A stretch of DNA of 34,636 nucleotides from JANWXD01 sp037446115 (GCA_037446115.1 JBBIJF010000038.1:1-34636), one strand, 5' to 3'; positions 1 through 8,984 are shown, counted from the first letter of the stretch. A program made the numbers and translations. The notes: generated from the letters alone by a model not told the origin.

Positions 1-492
1 CAGCGCCGCCGCGGCGGCCTGCGCCACGGCCGCGTCGGCATCCTCCAGCCGCTGCGCCAGCAGGGGCACGGCGGCGGCGTCCCGGCGCACGCCGATCGAG
101 TTGAGCACGCCGGCAAGGAGCGGTCCCTGAAGCTTGCGGGCGGCGTCCCGGAGCGCGGCGTCGGCGGAGGAATCCGGCAGCGCCTCCAGCGCAAAGCGCG
201 CATACGTGCTCAGCTGCGGATCCTCCAAAAGCGGCGCGACGGCCGGGACGGCTTCCCGGCTGCCGATTTCCGCAAGGCGCTGGCAGATTTTTGCCTTCAA
301 AAATACCGACGCCCCCGGATCCTTGAGCAACACCAACAGGGTGGAAGGCTGAAGCCTCCAGATTTCGCGCCATTTCTCCTGCGCCGGATGCGGCATGGCC
401 TGTGCGGCTTGCTGGCCCAGCGTGGGACGCTGGGCGGGCGCCTGCGCCGCAGCCTGAGGCGCCGTCTGTGCAGCCGGTCGGGTTTCTTGCAT
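1..492 (-). CDS. HEAT-repeat-like protein, 3' end cut by window edge
   Basis: An open frame of 164 codons runs from an ATG at 492 off the left edge, so the C-terminus is missing. GAGGAG lies 7 nt before the ATG and fixes the start. The first 40 residues are rich in Ala, Gln and Pro and probably disordered. From about residue 45 there are alpha-helical repeats of the HEAT/PBS-lyase type, with phrases such as AVPAVAPLLEDPQLSTYAR and AAVPLLAQRLEDADAAVAQA. Such repeats act as scaffolds for protein binding; no catalytic domain is visible in this part. The start lies 20 nt after the stop of the Gfo/Idh gene, so the two are probably co-transcribed. The partner and role are unknown. Confidence 0.75.
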   Translation of the reverse strand, partial: MQETRPAAQTAPQAAAQAPAQRPTLGQQAAQAMPHPAQEKWREIWRLQPSTLLVLLKDPGASVFLKAKICQRLAEIGSREAVPAVAPLLEDPQLSTYARFALEALPDSSADAALRDAARKLQGPLLAGVLNSIGVRRDAAAVPLLAQRLEDADAAVAQAAAAAL

Positions 493-512
493 GGGTTGTC
501 TCCTCGCACGCT

Positions 513-1760
513 TCAGATGCGCCACGGCTCCCGCATGGCGCGCGAGCGCATGCGGTTGGCCTGGTCGTCGTTCAGAAACTCCTCCCGCGCCGGATCCCAC
601 CGCAGGGTGCGGCCGAGCTGCCAGGCGATGTAAGCCGCGTGGCAGGCGATGTGTGCGCGCGCGGTGGCCTCCTCGTGCGAGCGCGGCTGCCGGCGGGAGC
701 GCACGCAATCCAGAAAGTCGCGAACGTGGTTCAGGGCGCGCGTGCCGGGCATGGTCGTCAGCTGGATCTCGCCGCGGAGATTTTCCGAGGCTTCCATCTT
801 GCCCGTATCGCCCGTCTCCACCCATCCGGCGTCGCCTTCGAAGCGCACGCTACAGGTGCCCAGGCCCATCCAGCCCGTGTCGCGCATCACGAGTTGGACG
901 CCGTTGGCGTAGCGGCACAGGATATGGTTGCCCTGCGGCGTGTACTCGACGGGTGTGGTCTCGTCGGCGTTGTTGGCCCACTGGCACAAGTCCACCGTGT
1001 GCGCGCCCCATTCGAGGATCCCGCCGCCGTGCAGGTCCCAGAAGCCGCGCCACCGCCCGGCGATGTAGGCGGCGTTGTAGGGGCGCCACGGGGCCGGTCC
1101 GAGCCAGCGGTCCCAGTCCACCAGTTGCTTGGGGGGCTCGGGTTCCGGCGGCAGCCAGTCGTGGGTGGTGCGCGGGTCAAGCGTGTTGGCGTGCACCGTG
1201 GTCAGTTTGCCGAGCTTGCCGCTGCGTGCCATGTCCACCGCCAGCACGAAGTTGCTGATGTTGCGGCGCTGCGTGCCGGCCTGGAAGATCCGCCCGTAGC
1301 GCCGCACGGTGTCAGCCAGCGCCCGGCTCTCGGCGATGGTCATCGAGCAGGGCTTTTCGCAGTAGATGTCTTTGCCGGCCTTGGCGGCGTAAATGCTGAT
1401 CAGAGCATGCCAGCGGTCGCTGGTGGCGATGAGCACGGCGTCAATGTCCGGCCGCGCCAGCAGCTCGAACATGTCGCTGTAGGCGGCGCAGTCGCGGTTG
1501 CCGTACTTTTTGTCGGCGAGGCTCTTGATCTCCTCCCGGCGCTCGTTCCGCACGTCGCAGACGGCCACGAACTGAACGTCGGGCTGCTCGAGAAAATCAT
1601 TGAGCACGGTCTGCCCGCGGCGCCCGATGCCGATGCCGCCCAGCGTGATGCGGTCGCTCGGAGGTGTGGCGCCATTCAATCCCAGCACGGAGCCGGGGAC
1701 GATCAGCGGAGCCGCAGGAGCCGCGGCGGCGCTGCGGAGAAACTTGCGTCGGGAATGCAT
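513..1760 (-). CDS. Gfo/Idh/MocA family oxidoreductase with Tat signal
   Basis: This is a 415-residue NAD(P)-dependent oxidoreductase of the Gfo/Idh/MocA family. The N-terminus MHSRRKFLRSAAAAP is a twin-arginine export signal (RRKFL), so the folded enzyme should be exported. The nucleotide-binding loop GIGIGRRG is at about residues 43-50. The family EKP motif, with its catalytic lysine, is at residues 135-137 in YCEKPCSM. The C-terminal half carries the usual open beta-sheet domain with repeated WG and HTVD-type motifs. These enzymes oxidise or reduce sugars, inositols or glycosides; the substrate cannot be read from sequence. Exported copies with a Tat signal are very common in Acidobacteria and Planctomycetes. 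It is the first gene of a pair with the HEAT-repeat gene. Confidence 0.9.
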   Translation of the reverse strand: MHSRRKFLRSAAAAPAAPLIVPGSVLGLNGATPPSDRITLGGIGIGRRGQTVLNDFLEQPDVQFVAVCDVRNERREEIKSLADKKYGNRDCAAYSDMFELLARPDIDAVLIATSDRWHALISIYAAKAGKDIYCEKPCSMTIAESRALADTVRRYGRIFQAGTQRRNISNFVLAVDMARSGKLGKLTTVHANTLDPRTTHDWLPPEPEPPKQLVDWDRWLGPAPWRPYNAAYIAGRWRGFWDLHGGGILEWGAHTVDLCQWANNADETTPVEYTPQGNHILCRYANGVQLVMRDTGWMGLGTCSVRFEGDAGWVETGDTGKMEASENLRGEIQLTTMPGTRALNHVRDFLDCVRSRRQPRSHEEATARAHIACHAAYIAWQLGRTLRWDPAREEFLNDDQANRMRSRAMREPWRI

Positions 1761-1812
1761 ATCGTTCTCTTACACCATCTCCGCCTGCGGCGCAACTGTG
1801 GTGTTGGCAGGG

Positions 1813-2121
1813 TGTCGTTACCATGTGATCTCTCCGGTCGCACTCACACGTGATCTGTCCGCTTTGAGAGCCGTTGGTCTGAGAGGCTGGGTGGGTGAGT
1901 GAAACCCGGCAGTACTCGGCCGCCGAGATAGAGCGGATGATGAAGCTAGAGGATGTGCCGTTGAAAACGATCGCCTACAAGATCACCAGGTGGGATGCGG
2001 CAGAGATCATCGGGGTGACGGACCGGACCATGCGGCGCCGGCGGGAGCGGCTGGAGCGGGACGGCTATGCTGGCCTGCGGACCGCCGCAAAGGAACCGGA
2101 CATCTTGACATGTTAACGACA
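1813..2121 (+). mobile_element. Internally deleted insertion sequence with both terminal inverted repeats
   Basis: The left end TGTCGTTACCATGT (1813-1826) is matched, on the opposite strand, by ACATGTTAACGACA (2108-2121), 13 of 14 bases. A weaker match continues inward to a shared ACCGGA (TCCGGT on the left). A second copy of the subterminal sequence follows the left end: ATGTGATCTCTCCGGT near 1823 and ACGTGATCTGTCCGCT near 1847, as expected for transposase-binding sites. Between the ends lies only the N-terminal part of a transposase. No clear target duplication is seen: the flanks read GCAGG on the left and GAGCC on the right. The element fills most of the 420-bp gap between the Gfo/Idh gene and treZ. 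It looks like a dead, MITE-sized derivative that could be moved only by a full-length relative elsewhere. Confidence 0.7.
1895..2116 (+). pseudogene. Transposase N-terminal fragment (helix-turn-helix), frameshifted
   Basis: A GTG-started frame of 73 codons encodes MSETRQYSAAEIERMM and then a helix-turn-helix phrase, WDAAEIIGVTDRTMRRRRER. This resembles the N-terminus of ISNCY/IS481-like transposases, which are normally about 400 residues long. After GYAGL the reading frame slips. The expected ADRRKG is encoded in another frame (CGGACCGCCGCAAAGGA), consistent with loss of one base near 2076-2080. The frame then runs into the right inverted repeat, whose TTAA supplies the stop codon. Everything C-terminal, including the DDE catalytic core, is absent. 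The family assignment rests on memory of the HTH pattern and is moderate. Confidence 0.7.
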
Positions 2122-2180
2122 GAGCCAGACTCAATCCGGCTCCGCACCTGCCCGACACGCCCGCCCTCCTGCCCGGCTGA

Positions 2181-4016
2181 TTACCTTGGAGGCGGCACCA
2201 GATAGAGCGCGGCGCCCCAGCCCCCGAGCAGGACGTTTCCCTCGGGTCTCTGCGGCGGCTCCACCGCCCCCGTCCACAGCAGGAGCGAAGGTTCCACCTC
2301 CACGACTGGAAAGGGGATCCGCGACGAGGCCGGCCTCAGGTTGCACAACAGCACGGCCCGCTCCCCTGAGGGGTCGCCGCGCTCCAGCACGAGCCACCGT
2401 TCCCCTTCCTCGTAGGCCAGGCGCACCAGATCCTTGCGGCAGTTCGACAAACAGGCGTGGCGGCGCCGCAGCGACAGGAGCCTCCGGTAGAAATCAAGCA
2501 TCGCCGCGCACGACGGTTCGCTCACGTGCTCCCAACGCAGTTTGGACCGCGCGAAGGTCAGCGGATCCTGCGGGTCCGGGAATTCGGCGTCCTCATAGAA
2601 AGCGGCGTATTCGTCCCGGCGGCCCCTCCGTACAGCCTCAACCAGCGCCGCGTCGCTGTGACTGGTGAAGTAATAGAACGGCGCCGTTTCTCCGTATTCC
2701 TGCCCCATAAACAGGAGAGGCACGAACGGCGAGCACACCAGCAGCATCGCCGCCAGCCTTTCCGCATCCCGCGAGACGAGTTCGGAGAGGCGCCGGCCCA
2801 GGGAGGCGTTTGCGATCTGGTCGTGGTTTTGGACGAACGCGACGAAACGTTCGCCCGCGATCTGGCGCGATGAGCTTCCGTGCCGCCGGCGTCGGTAAGC
2901 GGAGTAGCGGCCGTCGTAGACGAAGCCTTCTTCGAGGGCCTTCGCCAAGTCCCCCACGCGGCCGAAATCCGCCAGGTAGCCGCGCCGCTCGGGGCTCAGG
3001 ATTCCTCGTACGGCGTGGTGAAAGTCATCCAGCCACTGTGCATCCAGCCCGTAACCGCCCTGGTGTGGAGGCCGGATCACGCGCACGTCATTCAGGTCGC
3101 TTTCCGCAATCAGAAACGCCTTGCGTCCGAGCAGCTCGGCCTGGCGGTGGAAACTCGCGGCGAGCTCCTCCAGAAAGTGACGCGCGCTCGAATCATAAAT
3201 ACCGTGAATCGCATCCAGCCGCAGGGCGTCTATGTGAAACTCCGTAAGCCAGTACAGTGCGTTGTCCACGAAGAAACGGCGCACGCCGTCGCTGTCGCGC
3301 CCGTCGAAGTTGATTGCAAGGCCCCAGGGAGTGCGGTAGCGGTCCGTGAAGTAGGGGCCGAATTCGGCCAGATAGTTTCCTTCCGGACCCAGGTGGTTGT
3401 ACACCACATCGAGAATCACAGCCAAACCTTCCCGGTGGCAGGCGTCTACGAGCGCCTTCAGGCCGTGCGGCCCGCCGTAGTCCGAATGCGGTGCAAACAG
3501 ACAGACCCCGTCGTAGCCCCAGTTGCGCGAGCCGGGAAACTCCGCTACCGGCATCAGTTCAATGGCCGTGACTCCGAGGTCGCGCAGATACGGAAGCTTC
3601 GGGATGATGGCGCCGAAGCTTCCTTCCGGAGTGAACGTTCCGGTGTGCAGCTCGTAGATCACGTAGTCTTTGAGCTCTATACCCTTCCAGCCGGCGTCCG
3701 TCCAACGAAAGGAGCGGGGATCCACAACGCGGGAGGCTCCGTGCACGCCGTACGGCTGCCACCGCGAGACCGGATCCGGACGCAGGACTCCCTCGGCCGT
3801 GGCGAACCAATAATCCGCACCTTCTGCCGCTTCCGGGACCACCGCCGCGAACTCCCCGTCTCCCTCGGAGCGCATCGGAATCCGCAACCGGCCGGAAAGA
3901 TCCGCCACGACAGTCACCGCTTCGAGCTTTGGAGCCCAGACTCGAAACTCGACGCCGCCCCCGTCGAGCACCTGCGCGCCGTATCGAAGCTGCCACGGCC
4001 GTCCGGACACACTCAT
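2181..4016 (-). CDS. treZ: Malto-oligosyltrehalose trehalohydrolase
   Basis: TreZ releases free trehalose from the maltooligosyl-trehalose made by TreY. The protein is 611 residues, normal for the family. An N-terminal beta-sandwich (about 10-100, FRVWAPKLEAV) is followed by a GH13 barrel. Active-site residues are visible: nucleophile Asp268 in LRLDAIHG, acid Glu305 in IAESD, and Asp399 in NHDQIAN. The substrate-shaping motif DVVYNHLGPEGNY lies near 203-215. The start codon overlaps the treY stop as ATGA (4013-4016), which supports both the start and translational coupling. It is the last gene of the trehalose operon. The C-terminal beta domain ends normally. Confidence 0.97.
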   Translation of the reverse strand: MSVSGRPWQLRYGAQVLDGGGVEFRVWAPKLEAVTVVADLSGRLRIPMRSEGDGEFAAVVPEAAEGADYWFATAEGVLRPDPVSRWQPYGVHGASRVVDPRSFRWTDAGWKGIELKDYVIYELHTGTFTPEGSFGAIIPKLPYLRDLGVTAIELMPVAEFPGSRNWGYDGVCLFAPHSDYGGPHGLKALVDACHREGLAVILDVVYNHLGPEGNYLAEFGPYFTDRYRTPWGLAINFDGRDSDGVRRFFVDNALYWLTEFHIDALRLDAIHGIYDSSARHFLEELAASFHRQAELLGRKAFLIAESDLNDVRVIRPPHQGGYGLDAQWLDDFHHAVRGILSPERRGYLADFGRVGDLAKALEEGFVYDGRYSAYRRRRHGSSSRQIAGERFVAFVQNHDQIANASLGRRLSELVSRDAERLAAMLLVCSPFVPLLFMGQEYGETAPFYYFTSHSDAALVEAVRRGRRDEYAAFYEDAEFPDPQDPLTFARSKLRWEHVSEPSCAAMLDFYRRLLSLRRRHACLSNCRKDLVRLAYEEGERWLVLERGDPSGERAVLLCNLRPASSRIPFPVVEVEPSLLLWTGAVEPPQRPEGNVLLGGWGAALYLVPPPR

Positions 4017-6973
4017 CCCTCCCTGTGTCCCTCCAGAAGAGCCACCGGCAGGTGCGAGAACACGTCTGCGGCCGTCAAGACGAGCTGGCCGTCGCGGGCA
4101 ACGGGTGTGAGCGTGCGGCCTGTGAACACATCCCGGTACGACGGGCAGACCACATCGCGCCGCAGCAGAACCGCGGCCTCACGCCAGACTTCGTTGCCGA
4201 CCGGCGGGCCGTCTCCTGCGCCGAGGCCCATGAACAGGCGGCCCGCGACCGCAATCGCCACGCTGCGGCCGTGCTTGCGCGCGAACGCCACCAGGTGCCG
4301 GCGCAGCGGGCCGACAGGCCGCAGGGGCAGGTAAGAGCCGCGCAGAAACAACTCCGGGCGAGCCTTGCGAAAACGCAGAGCCCGGCTGGTCACATAGAGC
4401 TTGATCGCTCCGTCTTCCGGCGCCGCCGTGAGGCTCCGCACCAGTTCGGCCGGTCCCAGGGAGGCGAGCTGCTCCTCCAGCCTGCCGAGCATCTGCCGCC
4501 GCAGCTCGAAGTCCACCGGACCGCGATTGTCCGGATCCACAAGCCGGAAGTCCCACAGCTCGCTCCCCTGGTAGAAATCCGGCACCCCGGGTGAGGCGAC
4601 CTTCAGGACGACCTGCGACAGGGAATTCCACATGCCCGCTCGGGCCACGCCCGCCACCACAGCGGCAAAGTCGGCGAGGAAGCGGTTGTCGGGATCGGGC
4701 GAAAGCACCTCCGCCACGAAGCGCTTCACGGCCTCCTCGTACGGCAGGTTCGGACTGACCCAGCTGGTATGCAGCTTCGCCTCGCGCAGGGCCTTCTCCA
4801 TGTACGCCTGGAGGCGCCCGACCAGCCGCGCGTGTTCGGCTTCGTCTGCCGTGCCGAGCGGCCAGACGCCGAGCAGGGTCTGATAGAAGAGATACTCTTC
4901 GTTGGCGTCCGGCGCCGGCCCGTCGGCAAGCGCGGTCTTGTGCCGGCGGTTGATCTCGCGCCAGCGCCGCAATGCGCGTCCCCACTCGGCGGGGATTTCC
5001 GAAAGCACGTTGATGCGCGCGCGCACGTCTTCGGAGCGCTTGGCGTCGTGTGTGGTCGTAGCCAGCATGGCGTTGGGCCATGCGGCCCGCCGGATGCGGT
5101 TTTTGCTGTGAAAAAAACCGGGGGAGACGCCGAACCGCCTCGGGTTGCCGCCCACTTCATTGAGCGACGCCAGCGGATAGTAGCGGTAGAAGGCCGTGTC
5201 TTCCAGACCCTTGGCCATCACCGGAGCAGTGAACTGCTGGAGCCGCATCACAAACAGCCGGCGCTCTTCGCGCTGCTCTTCGTTCAAACCTTCCGGATGC
5301 CGGAGCAGAAGCAGGCTCTCCAGAAAATCGAACACGGAGCCGCTGATGGCCGGATTGCGCGCCTTGGCAGCCGCCACAGCCGCCCGGATGTGCCGCTCGT
5401 CTTCGGCGCTTGGGGCGCAATCCTCGCTGCCCAGGTAAGTGCGGTAAATGGGAAAGCAGGCGATCAGCTCGCGCAGGGCGTCCCGGAGGTTTTCCAGCGT
5501 GAAGTCTCGTGACCAGCGATGCTGCTCGGAGATCTTGTCCAGCTTGCGCGCCAGCACGTTGAGCTCGCTCGAAAGCGAAACGTGCAGCACCAGCCGCTTG
5601 CATTCGTACACCAGGTCCCGGTAAGGCTGGGTCCAACCGGTGAAGGACGCATACAGGCGCTCGAGGGCCCTCCGGGCCGCGGGATCCACAAACAGGCCGT
5701 TCAAAAAGTTCAAAAAGCCGTAGCCGGTGGTCCCTTCGATCTCCCAGTCCCGGCGCAGCTCCTCGTCACCGGTGAGGATCTTCTCGGCGACGATGTAGAA
5801 CGGCCGCCGGTCGTGCGGCCCGGCGCGGCGCGCCTCGTGGCAGGCGCGCTGCAACTGGCGAAAGTAACGTGCGGGTTCAAACAGACCGTCGGGATGATCC
5901 ACGCGCAGCCCCGTAACCGCGCCTTCGCCCACCAGGCGCAGCACCAGGCCGTGCACCGCCTCGAAGACTTCCGGCTCCTCCACGCGGATGGCCGCCAGTT
6001 CATTGATGTCGAAGAATCTTCGGTAGTTGATCTCGTCTGCCGCCACGCGCCAGAAGCTGAGGCGGTAAGCCTGCTCGGACAAAAATGTTTCCAGCCGGTC
6101 GAAGCTCTTCGGGTCTCCAGGGCGGCCGTTGAGATCGCGAAGCTCCTCGTGGAGAAGCTCCCGCGCGGAGGCGCACCTTTCGAAGAGATCGGCGAGACGG
6201 CGCTTGATGATCTCTTTTTCCCGCTGCCGTTCTCGCACTTTTTCTTCCTCCGTGACGTGGCGCGGCGGCAGGTGATCAATCGCCGTAAGCAGACTTTCCA
6301 GCTCCAGCACATGCTCGTGCGACGCGCCGAGGAGCGCCCTCAAACGCTCGAGCACCGGAAGAAGGATCTGTGGCCAGCTCCGCGGCGCTGCCGGCAGTTG
6401 CAGATCGTAGACGCGCACCGCGAAGGCCCCGGAAACGTAGTGGACCGAAATCTCTCCTTTCTCAAGTACGACACCGTACTGGTCGCCAAGCACCGGCAGG
6501 AGCACCTTGTTGGCCAGTTCCTCTTTCGGCGGCCGCCACTCGATGTCGAAGAACCTGCTGTAGGGCGAACTCGGGCCGTTCTCCAGCACGTCCCACCACC
6601 AGGCATTGCTGGGGTGAACAATGCACATATGGTTGGGCACGACGTCCAGCAGCAGACCCATGCTTCGCGCCTGCAGCGCAGAGAGGAACGCCCGGAAGTC
6701 CTCTTGCGTGCCGAGCTCCGGGTTCAGTCGGCCGGGATCGGTGAGGTCGTAGCCGTGCAGGCTGCCGGGCCGCGCCGCCAGCAGAGGAGAGGCATAGACG
6801 TCGGTGACGCCCAGTGCGTCCAGGTACCCAAGCACCCGAGCGGCGTCGCGGAACGTGAAATTGCGGTTGAACTGAAGGCGGTACGTGGCGGCGGGGACGC
6901 GGACAGGGTCAGGTCTGCCGCGGCTGCGAGCAGGCTTGGCGCCGGTGGCGGCCGTGGCGGCTCCGGCGTTCAT
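4013..6973 (-). CDS. treY: Malto-oligosyltrehalose synthase
   Basis: TreY turns the reducing-end alpha-1,4 bond of maltodextrins or glycogen ends into an alpha,alpha-1,1 bond, making the substrate of TreZ. The protein of about 986 residues is a GH13 enzyme with the long inserts of the family. The N-terminal YRLQFNRNFTF and GVTDVYASPLL are characteristic. GLRVDHPDGL carries the nucleophile Asp, FYIVAEKILTG the acid Glu and TTHDAKRSEDVRAR the third Asp. I place the start at the ATG at 6973 because it overlaps the treT stop as ATGA, the same junction as treY-treZ. A GTG two codons upstream (6979) is the alternative. The N-terminal 20 residues are Ala/Gly-rich. It is the third gene of the operon. 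Confidence 0.96.
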   Translation of the reverse strand: MNAGAATAATGAKPARSRGRPDPVRVPAATYRLQFNRNFTFRDAARVLGYLDALGVTDVYASPLLAARPGSLHGYDLTDPGRLNPELGTQEDFRAFLSALQARSMGLLLDVVPNHMCIVHPSNAWWWDVLENGPSSPYSRFFDIEWRPPKEELANKVLLPVLGDQYGVVLEKGEISVHYVSGAFAVRVYDLQLPAAPRSWPQILLPVLERLRALLGASHEHVLELESLLTAIDHLPPRHVTEEEKVRERQREKEIIKRRLADLFERCASARELLHEELRDLNGRPGDPKSFDRLETFLSEQAYRLSFWRVAADEINYRRFFDINELAAIRVEEPEVFEAVHGLVLRLVGEGAVTGLRVDHPDGLFEPARYFRQLQRACHEARRAGPHDRRPFYIVAEKILTGDEELRRDWEIEGTTGYGFLNFLNGLFVDPAARRALERLYASFTGWTQPYRDLVYECKRLVLHVSLSSELNVLARKLDKISEQHRWSRDFTLENLRDALRELIACFPIYRTYLGSEDCAPSAEDERHIRAAVAAAKARNPAISGSVFDFLESLLLLRHPEGLNEEQREERRLFVMRLQQFTAPVMAKGLEDTAFYRYYPLASLNEVGGNPRRFGVSPGFFHSKNRIRRAAWPNAMLATTTHDAKRSEDVRARINVLSEIPAEWGRALRRWREINRRHKTALADGPAPDANEEYLFYQTLLGVWPLGTADEAEHARLVGRLQAYMEKALREAKLHTSWVSPNLPYEEAVKRFVAEVLSPDPDNRFLADFAAVVAGVARAGMWNSLSQVVLKVASPGVPDFYQGSELWDFRLVDPDNRGPVDFELRRQMLGRLEEQLASLGPAELVRSLTAAPEDGAIKLYVTSRALRFRKARPELFLRGSYLPLRPVGPLRRHLVAFARKHGRSVAIAVAGRLFMGLGAGDGPPVGNEVWREAAVLLRRDVVCPSYRDVFTGRTLTPVARDGQLVLTAADVFSHLPVALLEGHREG

Positions 6974-8208
6974 GACCACGGCGGAGCGCCCAGGGAGACG
7001 ATGTCCTCTCCGGGATGTTCCAGCGCGAGCATGACCAGCATGTAGTCCTTGACGTGACGTGTCAGCAGGAAGTTCTGCTTCACGTGCAGGTAACCATTCT
7101 CCCCCATCCGGCGGCGCAGCTCACGGTCGGCCAGCAACTGGGCGGCGCGCATGGCCGCGCCTTCCGGCGAATGGACGAGAAAGCCCGTCACGCCGTGAAT
7201 CACCTGCAGCCGGATGCCTCCCACCGCCCCTCCGATCACGGGCTTCTTTTTCCAAAGCGCTTCGCTGACGGTCAGGCCGAAACCTTCCTTGATGGACTTC
7301 TGCAAGACGATGGTCGAGCCGCGCACGAGCGCATTGATCTCCAGATCACTGAACGGAGGAAGAAGCAAAACATGGATATCGGGGTCACCGGCCGCGGCTT
7401 CCTGAACCTCTCGCAGCACTTGCTCGCCCTCGGGGTCGTCGGAGGCTCCTCCGCCGGCCAGCACGAGCTGGCAGTCGTGTCGCCGTTTGACCATGCGGTA
7501 GGCCGCGATCACTCCCAGCGGGTCCTTGAGCCGGTCGAAGCGCGAGATCTGGGTCAGCACCGGCCTTCCCGGGTCAATGTGATACTTCTCGAGCACCGCG
7601 CTCACCTGGCGCGGCTCCAGCTCCCGGTTCTTGGCGCTGAGCGGATCAATGGAAGGCGCCACCATGAACTGCGGAACCGGAAGCTTCTGCGCAAAACCGG
7701 GCATCGAAAAAATGGCGGCGTCATAGCGCTCGACCAGCGGCCGCAGGAACTCCCAGACGCGCGGCTGCGGCGAGGATACGTCAATGTGGCAGCGCCAGAC
7801 CCACCTCGCGCCGGCTCCGTTGCGCGCCGCGATCAGGCCGGCGGGCTGGGGATCGTGAACGAAAACCACGTCGCCGGTGATGGGTACCTCCCGGAGGTTC
7901 TGCTCGGTCGTCTGGCGGTAGCACTCCAGCATCTCCTCGGTAATCTCTTCCGGCACCCCGTGAAGGGCGTTGTGAAAGGCTTTGGTGACATTGAAGAACG
8001 TCTCGTCGCCCTTGATGACGTCCCAGGTGGTTTCCACCCCGAGTTCGCGCAGCAGCGGAACCAGGCGCGTGAGAATTTCCGCGACACCCCCGCCGACCGG
8101 GGTGGAGTTGATGTTTTGAAGGCGGCGCCCTTTCACGTATTCGGCCAACACGCGGAGTTCCTCGATCACGTCCCGGCCGGCGACTTCGGCGTAATCTTCC
8201 AGTTGCAT
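6970..8208 (-). CDS. treT: Trehalose glycosyltransferring synthase (GT4)
   Basis: TreT joins glucose from ADP- or UDP-glucose to free glucose, giving trehalose in one step. The 412-residue protein has the family signature INSTPVGGGVAE at residues 33-44, close to the N-terminus. A GT4 donor domain follows: ISRFDRLKDP near 221-230, then KEGFGLTVSEAL with the EX7E pair Glu308/Glu316, then GGAVGGIRLQV. TreT is best known from archaea and thermophilic bacteria. It lies 5 nt after the DUF5752 gene and overlaps treY by 4 nt. The operon therefore holds two independent trehalose routes. It is called TreT rather than a generic glycosyltransferase because of the N-terminal signature and the neighbours. 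Confidence 0.9.
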   Translation of the reverse strand: MQLEDYAEVAGRDVIEELRVLAEYVKGRRLQNINSTPVGGGVAEILTRLVPLLRELGVETTWDVIKGDETFFNVTKAFHNALHGVPEEITEEMLECYRQTTEQNLREVPITGDVVFVHDPQPAGLIAARNGAGARWVWRCHIDVSSPQPRVWEFLRPLVERYDAAIFSMPGFAQKLPVPQFMVAPSIDPLSAKNRELEPRQVSAVLEKYHIDPGRPVLTQISRFDRLKDPLGVIAAYRMVKRRHDCQLVLAGGGASDDPEGEQVLREVQEAAAGDPDIHVLLLPPFSDLEINALVRGSTIVLQKSIKEGFGLTVSEALWKKKPVIGGAVGGIRLQVIHGVTGFLVHSPEGAAMRAAQLLADRELRRRMGENGYLHVKQNFLLTRHVKDYMLVMLALEHPGEDIVSLGAPPWS

Positions 8209-8213
8209 CGCAC

Positions 8214-8918
8214 TCAGCCATAGCCGTGCCGCCGGCCCAGGGCGAGCAGATCCGCCTTAAGCTCGTCCAGGGTCCGCGTATAGGGATCGAGCGCGTCAAT
8301 CGCGGCGGCCAGCGCGGTTTCACCCCTCCAGGACAACCATTGGGAGAAGTCGTTGGTGGGCCGCTCCAGGCGTAGCCGTGCCTCGAGGAAGTGAAAGTAA
8401 AACGAAATGTTGGTGACCTGCGGCAGCAGCGCAAAAAATTCGCGCACATCGTGCGCCACCATGCCCGTGGGCATGACGAAGCTTTTCGATTTGCAAAAGT
8501 GAAACTCGTCACCGGGAGGGGCGGCGCGTTGCTCTGCACCCGCCCGGCCGAGATGCTGCTCGACCACTGCGAGGATGGCTTGGCGCAGCTGGCGGATGGA
8601 GGTGAACTCCCGGAGATCAATGGCCGCGAGCTTCTCCGCCAGGACCTGTTCCTGCAGCGCCTCCCCGGCCCAGAGCGCGAATTCGTTGTACACGACCGGC
8701 TTCTCAAAATGGTGCGACAGGAACAGGTGGTGCGTGTGGTAGAAGATCGAGGAACCGGGCACCTGGCGCAGAATCGCAGCCAGTTCGGCGAGCGATCGTG
8801 CGCGCAGGCCCGTGAGTTCCACCAGCCGGCGTTCGGTATAGAACAAGAACGGCTCCGTGTGGGCTTGCTGCCCGGGGGCCTGAAGACGCTCCGCCGCCAC
8901 GGCCATTGATCTCATCAT
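8214..8918 (-). CDS. DUF5752 family protein, first gene of trehalose operon
   Basis: About 234 residues with no assigned enzymatic role. It shows phrases I associate with DUF5752: PGSSIFYHTHHLFLSHHF near the N-terminus, FHFCKSKSFVMPTGMVAHDV in the middle and RLERPTNDFSQWLS followed by LDPYTRTLDELK near the end. The many conserved His residues (HTHH, HH) could bind metal, but this is inference. DUF5752 genes are often found beside glycogen or trehalose genes, and here the gene leads treT, treY and treZ, so an accessory or regulatory role in that pathway is likely. The frame is open back to 9089, but that would cover the tRNA-Phe gene. I therefore use the ATG at 8918; ATGs at 8915 and 8906 are also possible. 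Confidence 0.8.
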   Translation of the reverse strand: MMRSMAVAAERLQAPGQQAHTEPFLFYTERRLVELTGLRARSLAELAAILRQVPGSSIFYHTHHLFLSHHFEKPVVYNEFALWAGEALQEQVLAEKLAAIDLREFTSIRQLRQAILAVVEQHLGRAGAEQRAAPPGDEFHFCKSKSFVMPTGMVAHDVREFFALLPQVTNISFYFHFLEARLRLERPTNDFSQWLSWRGETALAAAIDALDPYTRTLDELKADLLALGRRHGYG

Positions 8919-8964
8919 ACCGTGGCCCGCAGGCGCCGCCCGCGCTTCTGTGGCGGAGCGCCTC

Positions 8965-8973
8965 TGGTAAAAT
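8965..8973 (+). promoter_or_regulatory. Extended -10 promoter of tRNA-Phe
   Basis: TGGTAAAAT ends 11 nt before the mature tRNA 5' end. It combines a TG dinucleotide with a near-consensus -10 (TAAAAT, 5 of 6). No good -35 is seen; CTTCTG at 8945-8950 is a poor match at 17-nt spacing. Start of transcription is expected near 8980. Confidence 0.5.
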
Positions 8974-8984
8974 AAGAGTGCTCC

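Noticed and set aside
402..1853. Long plus-strand open frame opposite the Gfo/Idh gene
   Set aside because: It is the antisense of a clear Gfo/Idh gene; its protein is Val/Ala/Gly/His-rich without domain motifs.
1803..2131. Target-site duplication flanking the insertion-sequence relic
   Set aside because: The flanks (GCAGG and GAGCC) do not match; any duplication has been lost or the exact ends are a base or two different.
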